Positions 27,174 through 35,905 of a stretch of 64,000 nucleotides of DNA are shown here, one piece after another. A program made the position numbers and the translations under genes. Every line of letters begins with the position of its first letter. Positions within the stretch are counted from its first letter, which is position 1. The notes beneath the pieces were generated by a model that made no database searches, was not told the DNA's origin, and saw only the letters and a list, made by a program, of their open reading frames with translations. This stretch comes from Mycolicibacterium xanthum (GTDB lineage: Bacteria; Actinomycetota; Actinomycetes; Mycobacteriales; Mycobacteriaceae). The stretch is taken from the NCBI RefSeq assembly GCF_019710635.1, contig NZ_JAIFZS010000001.1:310001-374000 (forward strand), written 5' to 3'.

Positions 27174-29150
27174 ATGACCATGGACAGTACCGCTGTGCGG
27201 ACCGACGAGGCGTCGGACAGCACCGGCTATCCGCTGGATCCGCTCAGCGGCGGCGAGATCGAGGCCACCGCCGCAATCGTGATGGAGAGCGAATACGCCA
27301 CCCCGACGTTGCGCTTCGTGATGATCCAGCTCGCGGAGCCGGAGAAGACCGCGGCGCTGACGTTCGAAGGCGGGGCGGAGGTGCCCCGCCGGGCATTCGT
27401 CACCATGTACGACGGCGCGGCCAAGATGGTCTACGAGGCCGTCGTCGACCTCGGCGCCCGGGTGATCGACACCTGGACGCCGATCCCCGGGAAGTTCCCG
27501 TCCTACCTCGTCGAGCACATGACCGGAGTGGAGGAGGTGGTCCGCGCCGATCCGCGCTGGCAGGAGGCGATGCGCAAGCGCGGCGTCACCGACTTCGATC
27601 TGGCGATGATCGACCCCTGGCCGGCGGGCTACTACGGCCCCGAGGATCACTACGACTCCTCGGCGCTGATCTGCCGTCCGCTGACCTTCATGCGCGCCGC
27701 ACCGTCCGAGCACGGGTACGCCCGCCCGGTCGAGGGGCTGATCGTCAAGTTCGACCTCGATGCGATGAAGGTGATCGACATCGAGGACCACGGGGTGGTG
27801 CCGCTGCCGCCGACGGCGGGCAACTACGCCGAGAAGTTCATGTTCGATCCGAACAACCGACCGGCGTTCACCGAGTTCCGCGACGACGTCAAACCGATCG
27901 AGATCACCCAGCCCGACGGGCCGAGCTTCACCGTCGACGGGTGGAAGGTGCAGTGGCAGAAGTGGTCTCTGCGCATCGGGTTCAACCCGCGTGAGGGCAT
28001 CACGCTGCACGAGGTCACCTACACCGACCGCGGACAGACCCGGCCGATCATGTACCGGGCATCGCTGGCGGAGATGGTGGTGCCCTACGGCGACACCTCG
28101 CCCACGCACTGGAACAAGAACGTGTTCGACATGGGTGAGGTCGGGATGGGCTTCTCGGCCAACCCGCTGACCCTGGGTTGTGACTGCCTCGGCGAGATCT
28201 ACTATTTCGACGGCACGGTCAACGACTCGATGGGCAACGCGGTCACCATCCCGAACGCGATCTGCATGCACGAGGAGGACTACGGGATCTCCTGGAAGCA
28301 CACCGACTTCCGTACCGAGGAGGTCGAGGTGCGCCGGTCGCGACGGCTGGTCATCTCGATGATCTGCACGGTGGGCAACTACGAGTACGGGTTTTTCTGG
28401 TATCTGTACAACGACGCCTCCATCGAGGTCGAGGTCAAGCTCTCCGGCGTGCTGACCACGGGTTCGGTGCCCGAGGGTGAGACGCCGCGGTGGGGCAAGA
28501 TGGTGGCCCCGAACATCTATGGCCCGAACCATCAGCACTTCTTCAACTTCCGGCTGGACATGAGCATCGACGGCGCGGGAAACACTGTCTACGAGGTGGA
28601 TTCGATCCCGGAGCCGGACCCCGAGCTCAATCCGCACCACAACGCCTGGATCACCCAGGACACCCTGGTGGCCTCGGAGGCCGAGGGCGCGCGGGACTGG
28701 AACTGGGAGACCGGCCGGTACTGGAGGGTGTCCAACCCGTCCAAGCTCAACGAGCTCGGCCAGCCGGTGGCCTACAAGCTGCTGCCGCGCGAGGTCGTGC
28801 CGGTGATGGTGCAGAAAGGGTCGTTCATCTACGACCGGGCCCGGTTCGTGCAGCACAACCTGTGGGTGACCCGCTACCACGCCGACGAGAGGTTCCCGGC
28901 CGGCGACTACATGTACCAGTGCGCCGAGGCGCAGGGGCTGCCGCGGTTCATCGCCGACGACGAGCCGCTCGAGGACACCGACGTCGTGCTCTGGTACACG
29001 GTGGGCGCCCACCACGTCGTTCGGCCGGAGGACTGGCCGGTGATGCCCTGTGCCTACACCGGGTTCCACCTCAAGCCGATCGGCTTCTTCGACGGCAACC
29101 CGGCGCTGGACCTCCCGCCGTCGCCGCCGAAGGCGTGCCACGCGCACTGA
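27174..29150 (+). CDS. Copper/TPQ primary-amine oxidase
   Basis: 658 residues, full length for the family. The self-processing topaquinone tyrosine lies in VGNYEYG (Tyr about 403), the catalytic base Asp in VFDMGEVGMG (about 319), and the copper ligands in NHQH (His about 453 and 455) and GFHLKP (about 632). The enzyme oxidises primary amines with O2 to aldehyde, ammonia and hydrogen peroxide. No signal peptide is visible, so it should be cytoplasmic, matching the permease encoded six bases upstream. Confidence 0.95.
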   Translation: MTMDSTAVRTDEASDSTGYPLDPLSGGEIEATAAIVMESEYATPTLRFVMIQLAEPEKTAALTFEGGAEVPRRAFVTMYDGAAKMVYEAVVDLGARVIDTWTPIPGKFPSYLVEHMTGVEEVVRADPRWQEAMRKRGVTDFDLAMIDPWPAGYYGPEDHYDSSALICRPLTFMRAAPSEHGYARPVEGLIVKFDLDAMKVIDIEDHGVVPLPPTAGNYAEKFMFDPNNRPAFTEFRDDVKPIEITQPDGPSFTVDGWKVQWQKWSLRIGFNPREGITLHEVTYTDRGQTRPIMYRASLAEMVVPYGDTSPTHWNKNVFDMGEVGMGFSANPLTLGCDCLGEIYYFDGTVNDSMGNAVTIPNAICMHEEDYGISWKHTDFRTEEVEVRRSRRLVISMICTVGNYEYGFFWYLYNDASIEVEVKLSGVLTTGSVPEGETPRWGKMVAPNIYGPNHQHFFNFRLDMSIDGAGNTVYEVDSIPEPDPELNPHHNAWITQDTLVASEAEGARDWNWETGRYWRVSNPSKLNELGQPVAYKLLPREVVPVMVQKGSFIYDRARFVQHNLWVTRYHADERFPAGDYMYQCAEAQGLPRFIADDEPLEDTDVVLWYTVGAHHVVRPEDWPVMPCAYTGFHLKPIGFFDGNPALDLPPSPPKACHAH

Positions 29151-29361
29151 ACGGCCTGAGTGGCGGAAATGAAGAGCTGAGACCCCGCGAGCGCGCGGTG
29201 TCGCACGGCCGGCGCGGCGCGCCGCCGTGCGGACACGCGCGCTGGGGAAAGGTGAGGCGGACCCGACGGTGGTCGTGTGGCCGCGATGAGGCAGGATGGC
29301 AGGAGCCGTCCGCGGCACCTCAGGGGGCGGTGATCGCATGCGAGAACCGCAAAGGAGTTCG

Positions 29362-30117
29362 ATGGCGGAACCCACCAACCCCAACGGTGCAGGCTCGGCC
29401 TCCCCGATCAGGGCCGTGTACAACCGCGTGCTGCTCAAGCTGGGCGGCGAGATGTTCGGCGGTGGCGAGGTGGGCCTGGACCCCGACGTGGTCGCCCAGG
29501 TCGCCCGCCAGATCGCCGAGGTGGTGCGCAGCGGAGTGCAGGTCGCGGTCGTGATCGGCGGCGGCAACTTCTTCCGCGGCGCCCAGCTGCAGCAGCGCGG
29601 CATGGAGCGCACCCGTTCGGATTACATGGGCATGCTCGGCACCGTGATGAACAGCCTTGCGCTGCAGGACTTCCTCGAGAAGGAAGGCATCCAGACCCGG
29701 GTGCAGACCGCCATCACGATGGGCCAGGTCGCCGAGCCCTACATCCCGCTGCGGGCCCAGCGGCACCTGGAGAAGGGCCGCGTCGTCATCTTCGGGGCGG
29801 GCATGGGCCTGCCGTACTTCTCCACCGACACCACCGCCGCGCAGCGCGCGCTGGAGATCGGCGCCGAGGTGGTGCTGATGGCCAAGGCCGTCGACGGGGT
29901 GTTCACCGCCGATCCCCGGGAGCATCCCGATGCCGAGATGCTCACCGCGATCAGCCACCGCGAGGTGATCGACCGGGGCCTCAAGGTGGCCGACGCGACC
30001 GCGTTCAGCTTGTGTATGGACAACGGAATGCCGATCCTGGTGTTCAACCTGCTCACCGATGGCAATATCGCGCGTGCGGTTGCGGGTGAGAAGATCGGAA
30101 CGCTGGTCACCACCTGA
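29362..30117 (+). CDS. pyrH: UMP kinase
   Basis: 251 residues. [12 protein letters not shown] near residue 20, [11 protein letters not shown] near 62, the UMP site [17 protein letters not shown], and [20 protein letters not shown]. Makes UDP from UMP; bacterial UMP kinases are hexameric and usually GTP-activated. ATG 29362 has CAAAGGAG upstream, deciding it over the earlier in-frame ATG codons. It starts the pyrH-frr-cdsA-rlmN block. Confidence 0.96.
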   Translation: MAEPTNPNGAGSASPIRAVYNRVLLKLGGEMFGGGEVGLDPDVVAQVARQIAEVVRSGVQVAVVIGGGNFFRGAQLQQRGMERTRSDYMGMLGTVMNSLALQDFLEKEGIQTRVQTAITMGQVAEPYIPLRAQRHLEKGRVVIFGAGMGLPYFSTDTTAAQRALEIGAEVVLMAKAVDGVFTADPREHPDAEMLTAISHREVIDRGLKVADATAFSLCMDNGMPILVFNLLTDGNIARAVAGEKIGTLVTT

Positions 30118-30164
30118 ACAGGGTGGTGACCGGATCAGCGTGAGCGGCGGGCGGTCGGTCCGGC

Positions 30165-30217
30165 GCGAGCGACAGCGACGGGAGACGGCATGCTGGGCGA
30201 GCGACAGCGACGGGAGA
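30165..30217 (+). repeat. Tandem 21-base direct repeat between pyrH and frr
   Basis: The block GCGAGCGACAGCGACGGGAG plus a final A occurs at 30165-30185 and 30197-30217, a 32-base period. Each copy ends in GGGAGA, a ribosome-site-like sequence. The second copy lies eight bases before the frr GTG start and probably serves as its ribosome site. Confidence 0.8.
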
Positions 30218-30228
30218 TAGCGCAGTGA
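30190..30228 (+). CDS. Twelve-codon leader frame ending in the frr start
   Basis: ATG 30190, five bases after the GGGAGA of the first repeat copy, reads [12 protein letters not shown] and stops at the TGA that overlaps the frr start (GTGA at 30225-30228). It is encoded mostly by the second copy of the repeat. It could couple frr translation to passage through the leader; it may also be incidental. Confidence 0.35.
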   Translation: MLGERQRREIAQ

Positions 30229-30782
30229 TCGACGAAACGCTTTTCGATGCCGAGGAGAAGATGGAGAAAGCCGTGGCCGTGGCGCGCGACGACCTCGGGT
30301 CGATCCGCACCGGCCGCGCCAACCCCGGCATGTTCAATCGCATCACGGTGGACTACTACGGCGCCTCCACCCCGATCACGCAGCTGTCCAGCATCAACGT
30401 CCCCGAGGCGCGGATGGTCGTGATCAAGCCCTACGAGGCCGGCCAGCTCCGCAACATCGAGGACGCGATCCGCAATTCCGATCTGGGGGTCAACCCGACC
30501 AACGACGGGAACATCATCCGGGTGGCCGTCCCGCAGCTGACCGAGGAGCGGCGCCGCGACCTGGTCAAGCAGGCGAAGGCCAAGGGTGAGGACGCCAAGG
30601 TGTCCGTGCGCAACATCCGCCGCAAGGCGATGGAGGAGCTGAACCGGATCAAGAAGGACGGCGACGCCGGCGAGGACGACGTGAACCGCGCCGAGAAGGA
30701 CCTCGACAAGACCACCCACCAGTACACCAACCAGATCGACGAGCTGGTCAAGCACAAAGAAGGCGAGTTGCTGGAGGTCTGA
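30225..30782 (+). CDS. frr: Ribosome recycling factor
   Basis: 185 residues, normal length. [19 protein letters not shown] near residue 25, VTPYE-equivalent [18 protein letters not shown], and the long-helix segment [20 protein letters not shown]. It splits post-termination ribosomes together with EF-G. GTG 30225. Confidence 0.97.
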   Translation: MIDETLFDAEEKMEKAVAVARDDLGSIRTGRANPGMFNRITVDYYGASTPITQLSSINVPEARMVVIKPYEAGQLRNIEDAIRNSDLGVNPTNDGNIIRVAVPQLTEERRRDLVKQAKAKGEDAKVSVRNIRRKAMEELNRIKKDGDAGEDDVNRAEKDLDKTTHQYTNQIDELVKHKEGELLEV

Positions 30783-30784
30783 GC

Positions 30785-31666
30785 GTGACCGAACAGCAAT
30801 CGACTCCCGTGGCACAGCAGCCGGTGAACCCCCCGACGACGAAGAAGACGTCGCGGGCCGGGCGAAACCTGCCCGCCGCGATCGCTGTGGGCGTGCTGCT
30901 CGGAGCGATGGCGATCGGCACCCTGCTGTTCGCCCCGAAGTGGTGGCTGCCGCTGCTCGCGTCGGCCATCGCCATCGCGACACACGAGGTGATCCGGCGG
31001 CTCGGCGAACACGGCTACGCGCTGCCGACCGTGCCGCTGCTGGCCGGCGGGCAGGCGATGATCTGGCTGACGTGGCCGTTCGGCGCGGCCGGCCTGCTGG
31101 GTGCCTACGGCGGCACCGTCGTCGTCTGCATGGTGTGGCGCCTGCTCGGCCAGGGGCTCGGGAGCCGGCCGGTCAACTACCTGCGCGACATCGCCGCCAC
31201 GGTGCTGCTCGCCACCTGGGTGCCGATGTTCGCGGCGTTCACGGCGCTGCTCATCTTCGCCGACAACGGCGGCGTCCGGGTGTTCATCGTGATCGCCACC
31301 GTGGTGTTCGCCGACATCGGCGGCTACGTGGCCGGGGTGCTGTTCGGCAAGCATCTGATGGCCCCCGCCATCAGCCCGAAGAAGTCATGGGAGGGGCTCG
31401 GCGGCTCCCTGCTGTTCGGTGTCACCGCCGCAGTGCTCTCGGTGGCGTTCCTGCTCGGCAAACCGGCGTGGGTCGGGGTTCCGCTCGGCCTCATGCTGGT
31501 GATCACCGGCGTCCTCGGCGACCTGGTCGAGTCGCAGATCAAGCGCGATCTGGGCATCAAGGACATGGGCACCCTGCTGCCCGGCCACGGGGGACTGATG
31601 GACCGCATCGACGCGATGCTGCCGTCCGCCGTCGCGGGCTGGATAGTCCTGACGCTGCTGGCCTGA
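30785..31666 (+). CDS. cdsA: Phosphatidate cytidylyltransferase
   Basis: 293 residues with about eight membrane helices after a polar N-terminus of some 28 residues. The C-terminus carries the family signature [20 protein letters not shown] followed by GLMDR. It makes CDP-diacylglycerol from phosphatidate and CTP, feeding phosphatidylinositol mannosides and cardiolipin. GTG 30785 is two bases after the frr stop. Confidence 0.95.
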   Translation: MTEQQSTPVAQQPVNPPTTKKTSRAGRNLPAAIAVGVLLGAMAIGTLLFAPKWWLPLLASAIAIATHEVIRRLGEHGYALPTVPLLAGGQAMIWLTWPFGAAGLLGAYGGTVVVCMVWRLLGQGLGSRPVNYLRDIAATVLLATWVPMFAAFTALLIFADNGGVRVFIVIATVVFADIGGYVAGVLFGKHLMAPAISPKKSWEGLGGSLLFGVTAAVLSVAFLLGKPAWVGVPLGLMLVITGVLGDLVESQIKRDLGIKDMGTLLPGHGGLMDRIDAMLPSAVAGWIVLTLLA

Positions 31667-31696
31667 CGGTCGGGAGCCGGTGCGGCCGCCCCGGGA

Positions 31697-31716
31697 TGAG
31701 ATACTGGGCCTGCCCA
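31697..31716 (+). promoter_or_regulatory. Extended -10 immediately before rlmN
   Basis: TGAGATACT at 31697-31705 is an extended -10 (TGN plus GATACT). The ATG at 31716 lies ten bases after the hexamer, so a transcript from it would have a leader of only two to four bases and rlmN could be made from a nearly leaderless mRNA independent of cdsA. Confidence 0.45.
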
Positions 31717-32813
31717 TGCCCGACCCGTTGCCCCTGGTTTTCGATGCACCGCGACGCGCCATGCCGCCGCGGCACTTCGCCGACCTCGACGACGACGCGC
31801 GTGCCGCCGCCGTCGCCGAGCTGGGCCTGCCCGCGTTCCGCGCCAAGCAGCTGGCCAACCAGTACTACGGCCGGCTGATCGCCGATCCGGCGCAGATGAC
31901 CGATCTGCCCGCCGCGGTGCGCGAGCAGGTCGGCGCCGCGCTGTTCCCCGCGCTGCTGTCGCCGGCGCGCGAGATCGAGTGCGACGCGGGGGAGACCCGG
32001 AAGGTGCTGTGGCGGGCGGTGGACGGCACCACCTTCGAGTCGGTGCTGATGCGCTACCCGGACCGCAACACGGTCTGCATCTCGTCGCAGGCCGGCTGCG
32101 GCATGGCCTGCCCGTTCTGCGCGACGGGCCAGGGCGGGCTGAAGCGCAACCTGTCCACCGCCGAGATCCTCGAACAGGTGCGCTTCGCGGCCGCCGAACT
32201 CCGCGAACGCGATGGCGGGCGCCTGTCCAACATCGTGTTCATGGGCATGGGCGAACCGCTGGCCAACTACAACCGGGTGGTGGCCGCGGTCCGGCGCATC
32301 ACGGCCGCCCCGCCGAACGGCTTCGGGATCTCGGCGCGCTCGTTGACCGTGTCGACGGTCGGGCTGGCGCCGGCGATCCGCAGGCTCGCCGACGAGCGGC
32401 TCAACGTCACGCTGGCGCTGTCCCTGCACGCCCCCGACGACGAGCTTCGCGACACCCTGGTGCCCGTCAACAGCCGGTGGAAGGTCGGCGAGGCAGTCGA
32501 CGCGGCCCGCTACTACGCCGACGTGACCGGGCGGCGGGTGTCGATCGAATACGCGCTGATCCGTGACGTCAACGACCAGCCGTGGCGGGCCGACCTGCTG
32601 GGCAAGCTGCTGCACCGCACGCTGGGCCCGCTCGCGCACGTCAACGTCATTCCACTGAACCCGACACCCGGCAGCGAGTGGGACGCCAGTCCCAAACCCG
32701 CCGAGCGCGAGTTCGTCAAACGGGTGCGGTCACACGGGGTGTCCTGCACGGTCCGCGACACCCGCGGCCGCGAAATCGCGGCGGCCTGTGGTCAATTGGC
32801 GGCCCAGGGCTGA
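31716..32813 (+). CDS. rlmN: Dual-specificity 23S rRNA/tRNA adenine C2 methyltransferase
   Basis: 365 residues. The radical-SAM cluster motif CGMACPFC near residue 127, [18 protein letters not shown], the GEPLANY SAM-binding segment and the C-terminal catalytic Cys region [15 protein letters not shown]. It methylates A2503 of 23S rRNA and A37 of some tRNAs. ATG 31716 is preferred to GTG 31680 because family homology begins there and a -10 hexamer sits just upstream. Confidence 0.95.
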   Translation: MPDPLPLVFDAPRRAMPPRHFADLDDDARAAAVAELGLPAFRAKQLANQYYGRLIADPAQMTDLPAAVREQVGAALFPALLSPAREIECDAGETRKVLWRAVDGTTFESVLMRYPDRNTVCISSQAGCGMACPFCATGQGGLKRNLSTAEILEQVRFAAAELRERDGGRLSNIVFMGMGEPLANYNRVVAAVRRITAAPPNGFGISARSLTVSTVGLAPAIRRLADERLNVTLALSLHAPDDELRDTLVPVNSRWKVGEAVDAARYYADVTGRRVSIEYALIRDVNDQPWRADLLGKLLHRTLGPLAHVNVIPLNPTPGSEWDASPKPAEREFVKRVRSHGVSCTVRDTRGREIAAACGQLAAQG

Positions 32814-32822
32814 ACTGGGCCG

Positions 32823-32878
32823 CGAGCCCCACGTTCTGCAGACGCCTCCCGCACTTTCCCGGCACAACGTGGGTCTCG
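32823..32878. terminator. Bidirectional terminator hairpin after rlmN
   Basis: CGAGCCCCACGTT at 32823-32835 pairs with AACGTGGGTCTCG at 32866-32878 (12 of 13), with a 30-base loop. It lies between the ends of rlmN and the convergent SnoaL-like gene and probably ends both transcripts. Confidence 0.7.
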
Positions 32879-32891
32879 TGCCGGCGGGGCG

Positions 32892-33317
32892 TCAGGACGG
32901 CGCGTTGACGAACCAGACGTTCTCCTCGACCAGGCGCTTGCTGCGCCAGCCCTCATCGGTACGTACCAGCTCGTGGTGGTAATAGCCGCCGCAGGAGGAT
33001 GTTTCGGTCATCCCGGGTAGCTGCATCGGGTTGTAGAACATCGCGCGCACCGTCGCGGTGTCACCGCCGGGCCCGAAGTCGCACTCGATGTTGGTGATGT
33101 AGTGCATGCTCCACGGGATCGCGCCGAATCCCGCGGCCAGCCAGTCGGCGACCTCGTCGCGGGACCCGGCGGCGGCACCGGCCGAGCTGTAGTCGATGTG
33201 GGCGTCGTCGGCGAACACCGAGCGGTAAAGCGCCCAGTCCTTGCTGTCGACCGCGCGGGCGTAGCGGTTCAGCAATGCCCTGATCTCCAGCTCGTCGGCG
33301 ATGCGCTGCGTGTCCAT
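32892..33317 (-). CDS. SnoaL-like/NTF2-fold protein (second of a tandem pair)
   Basis: 141 residues. EIRALLNRYARAVDSKDWAL then VFADDAHIDYSSAG, WSMHYITNIECDF and GYYHHELVRTDEGWRSKRL give the cone-shaped SnoaL-like pattern with the Asp/His residues of small dehydratases, isomerases or ring-hydroxylase small subunits. ATG 33317 has GGAGGTGATGGGG upstream and overlaps the stop of its paralogue by one base (TGATG). It ends the leftward ALDH operon. The reaction is unknown. Confidence 0.85.
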   Translation of the reverse strand: MDTQRIADELEIRALLNRYARAVDSKDWALYRSVFADDAHIDYSSAGAAAGSRDEVADWLAAGFGAIPWSMHYITNIECDFGPGGDTATVRAMFYNPMQLPGMTETSSCGGYYHHELVRTDEGWRSKRLVEENVWFVNAPS

Positions 33318-33754
33318 CACCCCATCACCTCCAGTCGGAGCTTGTCGATCCGCCAGCCGGACGGAGTCCTGACCAGCTCGTCGTGCCAGCGCCCGCAGAA
33401 GAACGTCATGTCTTCGGCGGCAGGCAACCGGACGGCGTTGAACCACATGGCGACAACGTGTGCGTCGGCGCCGTCGATGCGCGACTCGACGTTGGTGAGG
33501 TAGTGCATGCCGATCGCCATTCCCTCCCCGTGGCGGGACAGGAACTTCACCGCATCGTCGACGGTGCCCACGACCAGCCCGGCGGCCGAGTAGTCCACCC
33601 GTGCATCGTCGGTGAACATCGCGCGGTAGGCCGGCCAGTCCTTGGCGTCCACGGCGGAGCAGTACCGGGTGATCAGCGCTTCGATCTCGATCTCGTCGCC
33701 GAGCGGCTGGACCTCCGGCAGATCGGTCGTCACCTGATTCACGCCTCCGGTCAT
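33317..33754 (-). CDS. SnoaL-like/NTF2-fold protein (first of a tandem pair)
   Basis: 145 residues if ATG 33754 is used, whose codon overlaps the ALDH stop (TAATG); GTG 33733 has a better spaced ribosome site (GGAGGC, nine bases) and would give 138. Motifs EIEALITRYCSAVDAKDWPA, DDARVDYSAAG, MHYLTNVES and WHDELVRTPSGWRIDKL parallel the downstream copy, so the pair arose by duplication. Two SnoaL folds made together may form a heteromer or act on successive intermediates. Confidence 0.85.
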   Translation of the reverse strand: MTGGVNQVTTDLPEVQPLGDEIEIEALITRYCSAVDAKDWPAYRAMFTDDARVDYSAAGLVVGTVDDAVKFLSRHGEGMAIGMHYLTNVESRIDGADAHVVAMWFNAVRLPAAEDMTFFCGRWHDELVRTPSGWRIDKLRLEVMG

Positions 33755-35235
33755 TACGGCATGCCGATGGTCTTGCCGTGCAGGTATTCCTTGTAGCCCT
33801 CTTCGCCGTTGCGGTAGCCCAGCCCGCTCTGCTTGGTGCCGCCGAACGGGCTGTCGATGCCGAAGTGGCTCTTGCCGTTGATCGTGACGTTGCCGGTGCG
33901 CATCCGCAGGGCCACGGCGAACGCCCGGTCCACGTCGCCTCCGCTGACCTCCCCGGACAGCCCGTAGATGGTGTTGTTGGCGATCTCGACGGCATCGTCG
34001 TCGGTGTCGTAGGGCGTGACGGTGAGCACCGGCCCGAAGATCTCCTCCTGGGCGATCTGCGAACCCGGGTCGACATCGGCCAGCAGGGTGGCCTGGGTGT
34101 AGTAGCCCACCGGCAGGTCCTCCGGGATGCCCCCGCCGGTGACCAACCGGGCCCCGGAGTCGATGCCGCTGCGGATCAGGCCGAGCACCTTCTGTCGCTG
34201 TGCCTCGCTGATCTGCGGGCCCTGCATGTTGCCCGGGGTCCACGGGTCGCCGACCGGGAAGCCCTCCATCATCGACTTGAGAGTCTCGAGGCCCTCCTCG
34301 TAGCGGCTGCGCGGCAACAGGATCCGGCTGGGCAGGATGCAGCTCTGGCCCGACATCACGCACGCCATCATCGCGGCGAGCGGCAGCGCCGAGTTGAAGT
34401 CGGCGTCGTCGAGCACGATGTGGGCCGACTTGCCGCCGAGCTCGAGCAGTGTCTTCTTCACCGTCGGTGCGCCCGCAGCCAGGATCGCCCGGCCCGTCGC
34501 GGTGGACCCGGTGAACGTGATCATGTCCACCCGGGGGTCGGCGGTCAGTGCGGCGCCGACCTCGTTGGCGTTGGACACCACAACGTTGAAGACCCCAGCC
34601 GGGATGTCGGTCTCCTCGGCGACGATGCGGCCGTACTCGCTGCCCGACCAGGGGGTCAGCTGGGCGGGCTTGAGCACCACGGTGTTGCCGGCCATCAGTG
34701 CCGGAACCGTCTCGGCGATGTTCAGGTAGAAGGGCACGTTCCACGGGGTGATCGCGCCGACCACCCCGAGCGGCTCGTAGTGGATCTTGCGCCGGGCCGG
34801 GCCCAGCGGGGTCTCGTGCACGCCGTTGTCGACGAGGTAGTCGAAGGCCCTGCCGTGCTCGGCCCAGTGCTTGACCTCCTCGATCGGGCTCTCGATCTGG
34901 CTGCCGGTGACCGTGACGGGGCAGCCGACCTCGGTGATCAGCATGCGGCGCAGCCGCTCCTTGTTGCGTTCCAGCGCCTCGTGCAGCTGGGTCAGGCAGT
35001 GGTAGCGGAAATCCAGGTCGCGCGACCAGTCGGTGGTGTCGAAGGCCCGCCGCGCTGCGCCGACAGCGCGCGCCATGTCGTCGACGGTGCCGTCGGTGGC
35101 CTGCCCGGCCACCTGCTCACTGGCCGGATGGATGACGTCGAAACTGGCCCCGCTGGCGGTGAATTGCAGTTCGCCGTCGATGAGCATGCGCTGTTCGCCG
35201 GCGAGCACGCCGGTTTCGGTCTCCGCTGTCGTCAT
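33754..35235 (-). CDS. NAD(P)-dependent aldehyde dehydrogenase
   Basis: 493 residues, complete. VGAITPWNVPFYLNIAETVP (cofactor region, near 155), FTGSTATGR near 230, ELGGKSAHIV (catalytic Glu, near 253), GQSCILPSRI (catalytic Cys, near 289) and QEEIFGPVLTV. It oxidises an aldehyde to the acid. ATG 35235 has no ribosome site; eight bases upstream is the -10-like end of regulatory site A, so the mRNA is predicted leaderless. The two SnoaL genes follow with overlapping codons. Confidence 0.93.
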   Translation of the reverse strand: MTTAETETGVLAGEQRMLIDGELQFTASGASFDVIHPASEQVAGQATDGTVDDMARAVGAARRAFDTTDWSRDLDFRYHCLTQLHEALERNKERLRRMLITEVGCPVTVTGSQIESPIEEVKHWAEHGRAFDYLVDNGVHETPLGPARRKIHYEPLGVVGAITPWNVPFYLNIAETVPALMAGNTVVLKPAQLTPWSGSEYGRIVAEETDIPAGVFNVVVSNANEVGAALTADPRVDMITFTGSTATGRAILAAGAPTVKKTLLELGGKSAHIVLDDADFNSALPLAAMMACVMSGQSCILPSRILLPRSRYEEGLETLKSMMEGFPVGDPWTPGNMQGPQISEAQRQKVLGLIRSGIDSGARLVTGGGIPEDLPVGYYTQATLLADVDPGSQIAQEEIFGPVLTVTPYDTDDDAVEIANNTIYGLSGEVSGGDVDRAFAVALRMRTGNVTINGKSHFGIDSPFGGTKQSGLGYRNGEEGYKEYLHGKTIGMP

Positions 35236-35245
35236 GACGGCAAGC

Positions 35246-35273
35246 TTTACAAAGATTTAGGCGAGTGTCACGC
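35246..35273 (-). promoter_or_regulatory. Shared operator/promoter element, site A
   Basis: TTTACAAA at 35246-35253, ten bases, AGTGTCACGC at 35264-35273. Read leftward: -35 GTGACA, 16 bases, -10 TAAAGC, eight bases, then the ALDH ATG. Unlike sites B, C and D, the base after CACGC is G, so the rightward -10 is lost. Here there is no rightward gene, only the end of the TetR gene. Confidence 0.75.
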
Positions 35274-35276
35274 GTT

Positions 35277-35822
35277 TCAGCCGGTCTTGATCCCCACCGC
35301 GTGGCGGAGCTGCGCGAGGAACTGGTCGTCGTCGTCGCTGCGCACGATGTAGTGCGACACGGCCACCCGGACCGCGGTCGCGGCCTTGACCGCGCCGTTG
35401 GGGCCGGGCAGCAACTTCTCCAGCTGCGCCCGCATCGCCGGGATGATGTGCGCCAGCCGCCCGATGACGACCTCGGGCTCGATGTCGACCACCCGGACGC
35501 CGGAATAGGACTGCTGGTAGGCCACGATGAACTGCATGGCCGCATCCACGCGCTCGGTGCCGCGCAGCCCCGCGGTGGCCCTGGCGATGCCGGTCTCGAA
35601 CATCTCCCGCTCGTAGACGCCGAACGCCTCCAGGAGGGCCTGCTTGTCGGCGAACCAGCGGTACAGCGTGGGCCGCGACACCCCGGCCTGCAGTGCCACC
35701 TCGGACAGGCTGAGCTTGGTCTGTCCGCTGCGGCCGAGGACCTCGGCGGTCGCGACGAGGATCCGGTTCCGCGTCGAGGTGTCCTCGGCGGTGTCGGATC
35801 CGCTGTGCGCTGGTTGGTTCAC
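35277..35822 (-). CDS. TetR-family regulator (paralogue of that at 41468)
   Basis: 181 residues. HTH at about 18-60: RNRILVATAEVLGRSGQ, LSLSEVALQAGVSRPTLYRW and FADKQALLEAF. The C-terminal half (AAMQFIVAYQQSYSGVRVVD, AVRVAVSHYIVRSDDDDQFL) matches the regulator at 41468 throughout, and the recognition helix is identical apart from two positions. It lies just upstream of site A and is therefore a candidate repressor of the ALDH operon and the wider regulon. ATG 35822. Confidence 0.92.
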   Translation of the reverse strand: MNQPAHSGSDTAEDTSTRNRILVATAEVLGRSGQTKLSLSEVALQAGVSRPTLYRWFADKQALLEAFGVYEREMFETGIARATAGLRGTERVDAAMQFIVAYQQSYSGVRVVDIEPEVVIGRLAHIIPAMRAQLEKLLPGPNGAVKAATAVRVAVSHYIVRSDDDDQFLAQLRHAVGIKTG

Positions 35823-35905
35823 GTACCTGGCCTTTGGTTACGGGTTCGCCGTCGATCGTAAAGCGTGCACGCTCCGGAGGCCGACAGCTGCGGGGGCGGT
35901 GTCGG

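Noticed and set aside
25602-29612. 1336-codon minus-strand frame opposite permease, amine oxidase and pyrH
   Set aside because: It spans three well-supported plus-strand genes and encodes a His/Arg/Asp-rich composition without a recognisable domain; a GC-driven shadow.
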